Of a stretch of 64,000 bases of DNA, positions 50,301-57,952 are shown piece after piece. The translations under genes were made by a program, and so were the position numbers. Position 1 is the stretch's first letter. Each line of letters opens with the position of its first letter. The notes under the pieces were generated by a model. That model searched no databases, had not been told where the DNA came from, and was given only the letters and a program-made list of their open reading frames with translations. Source of the stretch: Centipeda noxia ATCC 43541 (lineage in GTDB: Bacteria > Bacillota > Negativicutes > Selenomonadales > Selenomonadaceae); the NCBI RefSeq assembly GCF_000160555.1, contig NZ_GG749279.1, positions 190,413 through 254,412 on the forward strand. Direction: 5' to 3'.

Positions 50301-50714
50301 GGCGATACAATGCTCTTTGCAGAACTCGAGGATTTCACAGGACGGATTGAGGTCACTATTTTTCCGCGCGTATTCTATGCGCATGTTTCTGATTTGGAGC
50401 CCGATAGTATTGTCGTCATACAGGGGCGCATTGATGCTGCAGGAGAGGAGCCGAAGCTGCTGGCAGATGAGATCTGGCAAATGAATGAATATCGCACCTC
50501 ATTTTATCTGACTCCGCCTGCAGATGCAGAGAGGCGTAGATTATGGACACAGATGCAGGAACTGTTTGCCGGTCATCCGGGCGATCATCCTGTCTATGTG
50601 CAGAGTGAGGGGCGTTGGCGCCGGCTGGAATCCTCCTACTGGATCGACGGGTCTGCAGAGGTCCTGAAAGAACTTGCAGAACTCATGGGAGAACGGGGCG
50701 TCAAGATACGTTAG
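47322..50714 (+). CDS. dnaE: DNA polymerase III alpha subunit
   Basis: A 1130-residue replicative polymerase. The N-terminal PHP domain begins FAHLHVHTEYSLLDGASRIK. The palm region carries GPGRGSAAGSIVAYLLGI and the catalytic acids in MPDIDIDFDD. The fingers and beta-binding parts follow (MGKKKHELLMAQKEIF, NKSHSAAYGLLAWQTAYLKA), then the OB fold (about 985-1060, RIGGILTNTKRFTTKKGDTM). The length is typical of the DnaE1/DnaE3 group. RBS GGGAGG precedes ATG 47322. It is followed after 8 bases by an rluB-like gene. Confidence 0.97.
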   Translation: MAFAHLHVHTEYSLLDGASRIKELVRRTKELGMDSVAMTDHGVMYGAVRFYKEAKAQGIHPVIGCEVYLAPRMRQERAEVDGQRYYHLILLAENELGYRNLVQLVSLANIEGYYYKPRIDKELLRRYHEGIIALSACVAGEIPQAILRGNIEQADEIVREYIDIFGHANFFLEIQDHGLPEEKTVNHALRDLAEKHGVRLVATNDVHYVHADDSEFHDILLCVQTGRTINDPDRMRFSGPDYYLKSEQEMAELFADYPGALENTVKIAERCQVDFTFGELQLPYYPMPKGYESDDVYLRALCEERLPLRYPDADDEIRQRLDYELGVIHNMGYASYFLIVWDFINYAREHGVAVGPGRGSAAGSIVAYLLGITNIDPLQYALLFERFLNPERVSMPDIDIDFDDINRGRVISYVKERYGEDHVAQIATFGTMGAKGAIRDVARVLEMPFSEVSTITKLIPAELNITLDRALQESTDFRKRYEEDEAARRVIDLARKIEGLPRNTSIHAAGVVIAKSPLADQVPVWVSEGTLVTEFDKDDVEALGLLKMDFLGLRTLTIIADTVNHVRRSHGVELDIDQIPLEDAQTAKMLCNGDTGAVFQMESAGMTNLVKDLQPKGFVDLIPTVALYRPGPLGSGMVTDFIDGLHGKKEVVYMHPLLEPILKETFGVVLYQEQVMQIVQVLAGFTLGQADILRRAMGKKKHELLMAQKEIFLQGCEKNGIEASLANRIFDLLTHFADYGFNKSHSAAYGLLAWQTAYLKAHYPVEFMAGVLTSIMDKTDKIPVYIQLCRQMKIKILPPDINSSVATFGIEGGAIRFGLAAVRNVGENAIASMERVRAEGGKFRSLVDFCARVDMRTLNKRAIESLIKCGAFDSIGMERNQLLAALDAAMQDAARRQRDLISGQIGLFGQDTMEEVQQIQISSDVPPSTTRERLTWEKEATGFYITGHPLDDYSDTLACLLPIGDIPGTIRKDRQLVRIGGILTNTKRFTTKKGDTMLFAELEDFTGRIEVTIFPRVFYAHVSDLEPDSIVVIQGRIDAAGEEPKLLADEIWQMNEYRTSFYLTPPADAERRRLWTQMQELFAGHPGDHPVYVQSEGRWRRLESSYWIDGSAEVLKELAELMGERGVKIR

Positions 50715-50722
50715 GAGGCGTC

Positions 50723-51613
50723 ATGGAAGAACGACTGCAAAAAATCCTCAGCAATGCAGGCGTTGCATCGCGCCGCGCTGCAGAGGATTTGATTCGCGCC
50801 GGGCGGGTCGCTGTGGACGGTGTTGCCGTAACTGAACTCGGACGTAAATTCGATCCGGCAAACCATACGATTACTGTAGATAGCAAACCCATCCATTCAG
50901 ATGAAAAGCGGTTTTATATACTGCTCAATAAGCCGCGCGGCTACCTCTCAACGGCTCGGGATGACCGAGGGCGAAAGACGGTTCTCGACCTTCTTCCAGA
51001 TTTTCCGGCACGGCTTTATCCTGTGGGGCGTTTGGATGCTGATACGGAGGGGGTGCTGCTCATCACAAATGATGGGGCCATTACACAGGGCCTCCTTCAC
51101 CCGCGCTTTGAGATCGATAAGGTCTACCATGCAGAGGTTGCGGGTCCTGTGACAGAAGGAGGGCTTACAAGGCTGCGCCGCGGGATTCTTCTCGAGGACG
51201 GCATGACAGCTTCGGCAAAGCTGCGTATTCTTCGAGCAGATAAGGGATACACTGTGGTTGAGACAATTATCCACGAAGGCCGCAATCGCCAGGTGCGCCG
51301 AATGTTTGCTGCAATTGGCTGCCGCGTGTGTGCGCTTCGCCGTGTTCGATTTGCGATGCTGACGCTGCGGGGGCTATCCTGCGGCTCATTTCGTCATTTA
51401 ACACGGGATGAGATTCATGAACTTCGAATAATTGCGGGGGTGATGAGCAGTGAAGAGGATTGTCGTCGCGGGTGCAGGCCCAGCGGGCATGATGGCAGCG
51501 GCCGCAGCCGCGGAATGCGGCGGGCACGTCCTGCTCCTCGAGAAGATGCCGCGTGCCGGCCGCAAGATGATGATCACGGGAAAAGGCCGCTGCAACGTCA
51601 CAAGCGCAGATGA
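50723..51613 (+). CDS. rluB: RluB/RsuA-family pseudouridine synthase
   Basis: A 296-residue enzyme that isomerises a uridine in ribosomal RNA (RluB acts on 23S U2605 in E. coli). An S4 domain covers about 1-60 (LQKILSNAGVASRRAAEDLI). The catalytic motif GRLDADTEGVLLITNDG has the essential Asp. HEGRNRQVRRMFAAIGC is the usual later motif. The natural family end is near ELRIIAG; the last ~50 residues are low-complexity and overlap the next gene by 164 bases. A five-G run at 51436-51440 would give an immediate TGA if one G were missing. Confidence 0.9.
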   Translation: MEERLQKILSNAGVASRRAAEDLIRAGRVAVDGVAVTELGRKFDPANHTITVDSKPIHSDEKRFYILLNKPRGYLSTARDDRGRKTVLDLLPDFPARLYPVGRLDADTEGVLLITNDGAITQGLLHPRFEIDKVYHAEVAGPVTEGGLTRLRRGILLEDGMTASAKLRILRADKGYTVVETIIHEGRNRQVRRMFAAIGCRVCALRRVRFAMLTLRGLSCGSFRHLTRDEIHELRIIAGVMSSEEDCRRGCRPSGHDGSGRSRGMRRARPAPREDAACRPQDDDHGKRPLQRHKRR

Positions 51614-52778
51614 TATTCCGGACATTATAAAGAATACGGTCGGGAACGGCAGGTTTCTCAACAGCAGTTTGCGTGCCTTTGACAATGTTGACGTGATGAC
51701 TTTTTTTGAGAGCCTTGGAGTACCGCTCAAGATCGAGCGCGGGAACCGTGTTTTTCCGCAGAGTGATCGTGCCTCTGACGTGGTCAATGCGATACTGCGA
51801 CGTCTGCATGATCAGAACGTAGAGATTCGCACAAATGCTGCAGTAAGCGAACTGCTTGCTGCAGATCACAGTGTGCGCGGCGTTCGCCTGAAGGACGGCA
51901 GCGATATCGAAGCAGATGCCGTGATTCTTGCCGTGGGCGGCGCATCCTATCCGGCGACTGGTTCTGCGGGTGACGGTTATACTCTGGCGCGCGGAGCTGG
52001 ACATACGGTTGTGCCGATATTCCCGGCGCTTGTCCCTTTGGTGACGGAGGAGGCATGGGTCAAGGAACTGCAGGGACTTTCTCTCCGCAATGTGCGCGCA
52101 ACGCTCTATTATGCGGGGAAAAAGGCTCAAGAGGAATTCGGCGAGATGCTGTTCACACATTTTGGCGTCACGGGACCGATCATCCTGCAGCTGAGCCGCT
52201 GTGCCTCGGAACTCCTCTCCATGGGAGCCGATACACTTGAGCTCCGTTTGAATCTCAAGCCTGCTCTTACATATGAAGTCCTGTGTGAACGGGTGGAGCG
52301 TGATTTTGCGAAGTATGAACGTAAACAGCTCCGCAGCGGTATGATCGATCTCCTGCCCAAGCGACTCATCACACCCGTACTGAATACGGCGGGACTATCG
52401 CCGACATCCTCTTGCGGACAAATTTCAACAAAGGAGCGCAAGCGCCTTGTACACGTACTGCAGGCGCTGCCGATGACGGTTATCGGGACGCGTCCTATCG
52501 CAGAGGCGATTGTGACAGCCGGCGGAGTGGATACGCGTGAAATTAATCCGCGCACGATGGAATCAAAGATTGTGAGCAATCTGTATTTTGCCGGCGAACT
52601 TATTGATGTTGACGCCTATACGGGCGGCTATAACTTGCAGGCGGCGTTTTCGACGGGACATGCCGCCGGCTGTCACAGTGTATCAAATTTAGAGGGGCGT
52701 GAAGACGATGGCGGAACTGAGGACAATAGATCAGGCACAGCGCGGTTGGCAGGGGGAACTATCGATCCCGGGGGATAA
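51450..52778 (+). CDS. BaiN/HI0933-family flavoprotein
   Basis: A 442-residue FAD-dependent NAD(P)H oxidoreductase: dinucleotide-binding motif GAGPAGMMAAAAAAECGG at the N-terminus, then PRAGRKMMITGKGRCNVTSA, typical of the YhiN/BaiN family (members reduce flavins or bile-acid intermediates; cellular substrate unknown). The end FAGELIDVDAYTGGYNLQAA is conserved. The tail after CHSVSNLEG overlaps aroA by 71 bases. The GTG start at 51450 lies within the rluB-like gene. Confidence 0.9.
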   Translation: MKRIVVAGAGPAGMMAAAAAAECGGHVLLLEKMPRAGRKMMITGKGRCNVTSADDIPDIIKNTVGNGRFLNSSLRAFDNVDVMTFFESLGVPLKIERGNRVFPQSDRASDVVNAILRRLHDQNVEIRTNAAVSELLAADHSVRGVRLKDGSDIEADAVILAVGGASYPATGSAGDGYTLARGAGHTVVPIFPALVPLVTEEAWVKELQGLSLRNVRATLYYAGKKAQEEFGEMLFTHFGVTGPIILQLSRCASELLSMGADTLELRLNLKPALTYEVLCERVERDFAKYERKQLRSGMIDLLPKRLITPVLNTAGLSPTSSCGQISTKERKRLVHVLQALPMTVIGTRPIAEAIVTAGGVDTREINPRTMESKIVSNLYFAGELIDVDAYTGGYNLQAAFSTGHAAGCHSVSNLEGREDDGGTEDNRSGTARLAGGTIDPGG

Positions 52779-54036
52779 ATCTGTCTCGCACCGCAGCGTT
52801 ATGTTCGCAGGACTCGGCGACACGCCCGTTCATATCAGGAACTTCCTTCATGCTGAGGACTGCTTGTCGACTGTCGGGGTCATGCGCGCGCTTGGAGTGG
52901 ATATCGAATTTTTGAATGAACATGAGCTTGTAGTCAAGGGAAATGGGCCGCATGGCTTATCCGAGCCCTTTTCCGTGCTTGATGCGGGAAACTCCGGGAC
53001 AACGCTGCGCTTGATGATGGGGCTCTTAGCCCCACAGCCATTCTTCTCGACATTCAGCGGAGATGATTCGCTGACGCGACGCCCAATGGGGCGAGTACTC
53101 CTTCCGCTCGCACAAATGGGGGCAAAGATTTTTGGACGCAGCGGGAACAATAATCTCCCGCTTACCATTCTGCCGGCAGAGGGAAAACTGCACGGCATAT
53201 ACTATGAAAGTCCCGTTGCAAGCGCCCAGGTCAAGTCTGCAATTCTGCTTGCGGGACTCTATGCAGATGCTCCGACCACCGTCACGGAGCCCTACATCTC
53301 ACGTGATCATACGGAACAGATGCTTGCGAACTTTGGTGTTCGCCTCGAGCGCAGCCGAACGAGTGTTACAATCTTCCCCGTGGAAACGGAAACATATCGG
53401 GCTCCAAATGAGATTATAGTGCCGGGGGATATCAGTTCGGCCGCATATTTCCTCACTGCGGGAAGTATTATTCCCGGCAGCCGGCTCCTGCTGAACAATG
53501 TGGGCATCAATCTGACACGCACAGGAATTTTGGATGTGCTCTCGGAGATGGGGGCACATATTACGCTGCGAAATAAACGTCAAAGCGGCGGAGAGCCCGT
53601 TGCCGATATTGAGGTGCAGGCAGCGCAGCTGCACGGCGTGTCCTTTGGTGCGGAGATCATGCCGCGTCTGATCGATGAGATCCCGATCCTTGCCGCGGCC
53701 GCTTTCTTTGCCGAAGGCGATACCGTCATTTCGGGGGCCGAGGAGCTTCGCGTGAAGGAGACAGATCGGCTGGATGCGATTGCCGCGGAATTCTCCAAAA
53801 TTGCTCCCGGCAGTATCGAGGAACGGGAGGACGGATTGGTAATCCATGGGCAGCGGAAGCTTCGTCGGGCGAAGGTCAGCAGCCGGGGTGACCATCGCAT
53901 GGCGATGTCACTTGCCGTTCTTGCGGCGGCTGGGAAGGGGGCTGTCTTAGAGAATCCGGACAGCGTGAATATTTCTTACCCAACATTTTTTTCTGAGATG
54001 GAGCGGCTCAGTGCAGCTAGGAGGAAATCTGTATGA
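52708..54036 (+). CDS. aroA: 3-phosphoshikimate 1-carboxyvinyltransferase (EPSP synthase)
   Basis: A 442-residue enzyme of the shikimate pathway, joining PEP to shikimate 3-phosphate. Motifs: SIPGDKSVSHRSVMFAGLGD, LDAGNSGTTLRLMMGLL, TRRPMGRVLLPLAQMGA and ASAQVKSAILLAGLYAD, then KVSSRGDHRMAMSLAVLAAA near the end. ATG 52708 is chosen; an in-frame GTG three codons earlier is also possible. The stop overlaps cmk by ATGA-type 4-base overlap. Confidence 0.96.
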   Translation: MAELRTIDQAQRGWQGELSIPGDKSVSHRSVMFAGLGDTPVHIRNFLHAEDCLSTVGVMRALGVDIEFLNEHELVVKGNGPHGLSEPFSVLDAGNSGTTLRLMMGLLAPQPFFSTFSGDDSLTRRPMGRVLLPLAQMGAKIFGRSGNNNLPLTILPAEGKLHGIYYESPVASAQVKSAILLAGLYADAPTTVTEPYISRDHTEQMLANFGVRLERSRTSVTIFPVETETYRAPNEIIVPGDISSAAYFLTAGSIIPGSRLLLNNVGINLTRTGILDVLSEMGAHITLRNKRQSGGEPVADIEVQAAQLHGVSFGAEIMPRLIDEIPILAAAAFFAEGDTVISGAEELRVKETDRLDAIAAEFSKIAPGSIEEREDGLVIHGQRKLRRAKVSSRGDHRMAMSLAVLAAAGKGAVLENPDSVNISYPTFFSEMERLSAARRKSV

Positions 54037-54686
54037 AGCGTGTGATTGCCATTGACGGGCCTGCAGGTGCGGGCAAGAGTACCGTTGCAAAGATTGCGGC
54101 GGAAAAGCTCGGCTATACTTATATCGACACGGGGGCCATGTATCGCGGTGTCGCATGGAAGACCCTTCGGGAGGAGGGGGACACGAGCGATGCTGCAATC
54201 CTGCGTGCGGTCCGTGATATTGATGTGCGCCTTGCCTGCACAGAGAGCGGAACCCGGGTCACCGTCGACGGAACGGATGTGACGTCAGAGATTCGCACGC
54301 CGGAGGTCACGCATATCGTCTCTCGTGTTGCCGCGTTGGCTCCTGTGCGGGAGAAAATGGTGGAACTGCAGCGTGTGATGGCGCGTGATGGCGCAGTTGT
54401 AATGGACGGACGCGACATCGGGACGAACGTGCTGCCGGATGCCGATGTAAAGATTTTTCTGACGGCCTCCGTAGAGGAGCGCGCGCGGCGCCGCTATGAG
54501 GAGATGAAGGAGAAAGGATATGCGGTGGATTTTGACGAGCTGAAAGGGGAGATCGCATCGCGCGATAAGCAGGACAGCGAACGCGCAATTTCTCCGCTGC
54601 GTCGGGCGGACGATGCCGTATTGCTGGATACAACCGCGCTTTCGATTGATGATGTTGTTGCGCGAATTCTCGAACTCTGTGAATAG
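54033..54686 (+). CDS. cmk: Cytidylate kinase
   Basis: A 217-residue (d)CMP kinase with P-loop IDGPAGAGKST at 6-16, then YIDTGAMYRGVAWK and VVMDGRDIGTNVLPDADVKI. The arrangement aroA-cmk-plsC is common in Firmicutes. Overlaps aroA by 4 bases; 11 bases before plsC. Confidence 0.97.
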   Translation: MKRVIAIDGPAGAGKSTVAKIAAEKLGYTYIDTGAMYRGVAWKTLREEGDTSDAAILRAVRDIDVRLACTESGTRVTVDGTDVTSEIRTPEVTHIVSRVAALAPVREKMVELQRVMARDGAVVMDGRDIGTNVLPDADVKIFLTASVEERARRRYEEMKEKGYAVDFDELKGEIASRDKQDSERAISPLRRADDAVLLDTTALSIDDVVARILELCE

Positions 54687-54697
54687 GTGGGCCAGAC

Positions 54698-55300
54698 ATG
54701 TTTTATGCTTTTTTTCAGCATCTTTTTCGTTTGCTCTTCTATACTGTTTTTCGTGCGCGGGTCTATGGACGCGAGAATATCCCGCAGGAGGGGGCTGTCA
54801 TCCTTGCTGCCAACCATGCGAGCAATATTGATCCGCCCCTGATGGCGAGTCTGATCGAGCGGCCCGTCAGCTATATGGCAAAGATTGAACTGTTTGAGAA
54901 TCCGATCTTTGGTGCTGCGATCCGACGCTGCCATGCTTTCCCTGTAAAGCGCGGAGAATCCGACCGCGGGGCGATCAAAGCAGCGGTTGGAGTGCTCAGA
55001 GAAGGACGTATCCTTGGACTTTTCCCAGAGGGAACACGCAGCAAGACCGGTGAGCTGCAGAAGGCGGAGGCCGGCGTTGCTCTTATCGCTGCTATGACGG
55101 GAGCGCCGATTGTTCCTGTTGCCATACTGAACTCACATCGTATCTTTGCCAATGGAGGATTTTTGCCGCAGCTGCGTATTATGTACGGAGTGCCGATTTC
55201 ATTTCATGGTGATCGAAAGAGTAAGGAGGCGCTGGATGCATTTTCCTCCGAGGTTATGGGTCATATTGCGCAGATGAAGGATGAACTGAAGAATAAATAG
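54698..55300 (+). CDS. plsC: 1-acyl-sn-glycerol-3-phosphate acyltransferase
   Basis: A 200-residue membrane-associated acyltransferase making phosphatidic acid. The catalytic motif NHASNIDPP (NHx4D) is near residue 45. LFPEGTRSKTGELQKAEAG is the substrate-binding motif. A hydrophobic N-terminal stretch (FRLLFYTVF) anchors it. Ends just before a strong terminator. Confidence 0.94.
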   Translation: MFYAFFQHLFRLLFYTVFRARVYGRENIPQEGAVILAANHASNIDPPLMASLIERPVSYMAKIELFENPIFGAAIRRCHAFPVKRGESDRGAIKAAVGVLREGRILGLFPEGTRSKTGELQKAEAGVALIAAMTGAPIVPVAILNSHRIFANGGFLPQLRIMYGVPISFHGDRKSKEALDAFSSEVMGHIAQMKDELKNK

Positions 55301-55310
55301 GATGATATGG

Positions 55311-55341
55311 CCGCAGTTTCTGTTTGGAACAGCGGTTTTTT
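55311..55341 (+). terminator. Terminator after plsC
   Basis: CCGCAGTTTC (55311-55320) pairs with GGAACAGCGG (55326-55335) with one A-A mismatch, followed by TTTTTT. Ends the dnaE to plsC transcript. Confidence 0.8.
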
Positions 55342-55442
55342 CTATTTCAATAGAAGAATAATCTTAACATCGTCCATAGAAATTTTGCAGGAAATTTACA
55401 GAAAAATGGAATATCATGATGAACATGAGAGGGGGCTGTTCG

Positions 55443-56198
55443 TTGCAGGTATCCATACTGGCGAGCGGAAGCAAAGGGAATTCGATTTATGTTGAGCTCA
55501 ACGGAGCGCATCTGCTCATCGACGCCGGCATCAGCGCAGCATGTATTACAGAACGTTTGAAAGAGCACGGTATTGAACCGCAGAGTCTGGATGCGGTACT
55601 GGTGACCCACGAGCACATTGACCACGTACGCGGACTTAAAACGCTTGCCAAACAATATCATCTGCCGATCATTGCAACGCGGGGAACGCTTGCCGGAATT
55701 GATGGAGGAGCAGCATTTGCAGATAATATGCAAAGCATCACAGATGATTTTACAATCGGTGATGTTACGGTGCGGCCGTTCGCCATCTCTCACGATGCCG
55801 CGGAACCCTGCGGTTTCCGTATTGAGGGAGGGTACTGCTGTACAATCGCCACGGATCTCGGTGTCGTTACGGAGACGGTGCAGCACGCAATGGAGGGGGC
55901 GGATGTTCTTGTCCTTGAGGCGAATCATGATGCGGATATGCTCCGTCAGGGAAGTTACCCGTGGCCGCTTAAGCGGCGTATTTTGTCGAACCGCGGACAT
56001 CTTGCCAACGGGGATGCAGCATGGGCCCTTACACGTATGAAAAAATACCCGCGCAAGGTCTATCTGGCGCATCTCTCGGAGGAAAACAATCGTCCCGGGC
56101 TCGCCCTCGATACGGTGAATGATATTCTCGCATCACGCGGCGTTGTCCTTGATATAGAGGCTTGTCTGCCGCAGGGCGGCGCAGAAATAATTATGTGA
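55443..56198 (+). CDS. YycJ/WalJ-like MBL-fold hydrolase
   Basis: A 251-residue metallo-beta-lactamase-fold protein. QVSILASGSKGNSIYVELNG at the N-terminus and VTHEHIDHVRG (HxHxDH) are hallmarks of YycJ/WalJ, which in Bacilli is linked to coordinating cell division with DNA replication. Later ligands are in ISHDAA and HLSEENN. I prefer TTG 55443 because GAGGGGG lies upstream; ATG 55422 or 55416 are alternatives. In Bacilli it follows walRK; here the kinase genes are absent, but htrA follows, as in Bacilli. Confidence 0.88.
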   Translation: MQVSILASGSKGNSIYVELNGAHLLIDAGISAACITERLKEHGIEPQSLDAVLVTHEHIDHVRGLKTLAKQYHLPIIATRGTLAGIDGGAAFADNMQSITDDFTIGDVTVRPFAISHDAAEPCGFRIEGGYCCTIATDLGVVTETVQHAMEGADVLVLEANHDADMLRQGSYPWPLKRRILSNRGHLANGDAAWALTRMKKYPRKVYLAHLSEENNRPGLALDTVNDILASRGVVLDIEACLPQGGAEIIM

Positions 56199-56213
56199 AA
56201 AGGAGATGCTTTT

Positions 56214-57317
56214 ATGAACATCCGATTGAAGCGCGGCAAGGGGATTGTCGTTACGGCTGCCGCGGTTCTGGCTTCTCTTGTCATCTTTGGCGGCTGCTCG
56301 ATGGGAACGGCTGCCGACAACAGTGTCGGCGGGATAAAGCCGGCGCAGTCCGTTGACGTTTCCGGGCTTTCCGATGCGCGAAATACCCCTGTGGTCCGTG
56401 CTGCAAAAGCGGTGGGACCTGCTGTCGTCGGGATCACGAACAAGGCAGTCGCACGCGACTGGTTCAATAATCCCGTTGAGACAGAGGGCGTCGGCTCCGG
56501 CGTGGTTTTCCGCAGTGATGGTTATATTGTAACGAACTACCATGTTATCAGCGGAGCAAAGGAGATCATTGTTTCTCTCTCCGACGGACGCAGCCTCAAG
56601 GGAAAACTCATCGGACAGGACGAATTCACCGATCTTGCCGTTGTCAAAGTAGATGCGAATGATCTTCCAACTGCCGTATTCGGCAACTCAGATACGGTGG
56701 TAGTCGGCGAACCCGCCATTGCTATCGGAAATCCGCTGGGGCTGGAGTTCCAGGGCAGCGTCACGGTAGGGGTCATCAGTGCACTGAATCGTACACTCGA
56801 TGTCAGCGACAAGCGTGTAAAGCTGCTTCAGACCGATGCGGCGATCAGTCCGGGTAATTCGGGTGGGGCTCTTGTTAATGCCGACGGTGAAGTCATTGGC
56901 ATTAACAGTGCCAAGGTAGCAGCAGCCGCTGTTGAGGGGATGGGCTTTTCCATCCCAATCAATACGGTGCAGACCATTATTAATGAACTGATTGAAAAGG
57001 GATATGTGGCACGTCCTTATCTCGGCGTTTCCGTCTTTGACCCGACGACGGCTGCACGCTATGGCTATCAGCTTAATATTGACAAGGGCGTTTACATTTT
57101 CCGACTGGCACTTGATGGACCGTGCGGAAAGGCAGGCTTCCAGCGAGGCGATATCATTTTGGAGATCGATGGCGAAGAGGTCAACAGCGTGGCGGACCTG
57201 CGCAATAAAGTCGCCTCGTACAAGGTCGGCGACAAGATAACGATCACCTATGATCGCAACGATACGAAGCACAAGGCCGAGGTCGTTCTTGAAGAGATGC
57301 CGCAGGATGATCGATGA
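56214..57317 (+). CDS. htrA: HtrA/DegP-like S1C serine protease
   Basis: A 367-residue secreted protease. The N-terminus has a signal peptide with a lipobox-like end (VIFGGC, Cys28), so it may be a lipoprotein. The trypsin-like domain has triad His110 (NYHVI), Asp140 (FTDLAVV) and Ser216 (GNSGGAL). One C-terminal PDZ domain starts near 265 (RPYLGVSVFDP, AGFQRGDIILEIDGEEV). It degrades misfolded envelope proteins. The stop overlaps rlmH. Confidence 0.93.
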   Translation: MNIRLKRGKGIVVTAAAVLASLVIFGGCSMGTAADNSVGGIKPAQSVDVSGLSDARNTPVVRAAKAVGPAVVGITNKAVARDWFNNPVETEGVGSGVVFRSDGYIVTNYHVISGAKEIIVSLSDGRSLKGKLIGQDEFTDLAVVKVDANDLPTAVFGNSDTVVVGEPAIAIGNPLGLEFQGSVTVGVISALNRTLDVSDKRVKLLQTDAAISPGNSGGALVNADGEVIGINSAKVAAAAVEGMGFSIPINTVQTIINELIEKGYVARPYLGVSVFDPTTAARYGYQLNIDKGVYIFRLALDGPCGKAGFQRGDIILEIDGEEVNSVADLRNKVASYKVGDKITITYDRNDTKHKAEVVLEEMPQDDR

Positions 57318-57793
57318 AGATCACCATTGTCTGTGCCGGTAAACTCAAAGAAAAGTACCTTCATGACGGGATCATAGAGTATGAAAAGCGTTTGCGTTCC
57401 TATGCAGATGTAAGTATCATCGAGATCAACGAAGAGCGCATGAAGGAAAGGCCCTCTGCGGCAGAACGAGAGGAGACGCTGCGCCGCGAGGGAAAGCGGT
57501 TGCGTGCGAAGGTCCCTCGGGACGCATATCTCATTGTATTGGATATTTCGGGGGAGGCCTATACGTCGGAGGAACTCTCGGCCAAAATAGATCGCATCGG
57601 CCTTGAGGGACAGAGCCACATTGTCTTTCTGATCGGCGGCCCCTTTGGCCTCTCAGAAGAGGTGGGCCGCGTTGCTGATCTGCGGCTCTCCTTCTCTCGA
57701 TTTACATTCCCGCACCAGCTTATTCGGCTTTTTCTCATGGAGCAGATTTATCGCTCCTTTAAGATTAGCCGCGGAGAGCCATATCATCTATAG
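57314..57793 (+). CDS. rlmH: 23S rRNA pseudouridine1915-N3 methyltransferase
   Basis: A 159-residue SPOUT methyltransferase modifying helix 69 of 23S rRNA. Motifs: KITIVCAGKLKEKYLHDGI, VFLIGGPFGLSEEV (knot) and SFSRFTFPHQLIRLFLMEQI, ending KISRGEPYH. The yycJ-htrA-rlmH order matches Bacilli. Starts by 4-base overlap. Confidence 0.97.
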   Translation: MKITIVCAGKLKEKYLHDGIIEYEKRLRSYADVSIIEINEERMKERPSAAEREETLRREGKRLRAKVPRDAYLIVLDISGEAYTSEELSAKIDRIGLEGQSHIVFLIGGPFGLSEEVGRVADLRLSFSRFTFPHQLIRLFLMEQIYRSFKISRGEPYHL

Positions 57794-57798
57794 AATAC

Positions 57799-57833
57799 AA
57801 AGAGGTCTCTGCAGAATATGCAGAGACCTCTTT
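57799..57833 (+). terminator. Terminator after rlmH
   Basis: A perfect 15-bp stem AAAGAGGTCTCTGCA / TGCAGAGACCTCTTT (57799-57813, 57819-57833) followed by TTGTATTTTT. The stem has A and T at its base and so may act in both directions. Confidence 0.93.
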
Positions 57834-57894
57834 TTGTATTTTTGGTGCATATTGTATTCATTGCCATAATGTCTATACAAACTTCCATTCCCTG

Positions 57895-57903
57895 TGCTAT
57901 ACT
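57895..57903 (+). promoter_or_regulatory. gdhA promoter (extended -10)
   Basis: TGCTATACT, an extended -10, 49 bases before the gdhA ATG. No clear -35. Confidence 0.55.
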
Positions 57904-57952
57904 CTGTCACGTTCGCTGAATAGCCATCGAGCAAACAAAAGGAGGAAATACC

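Noticed and set aside
47292..50480. A 1062-codon open frame antisense to dnaE
   Set aside because: It mirrors dnaE codon structure on the other strand, has no family features and no RBS; a by-product of GC-rich codon use.
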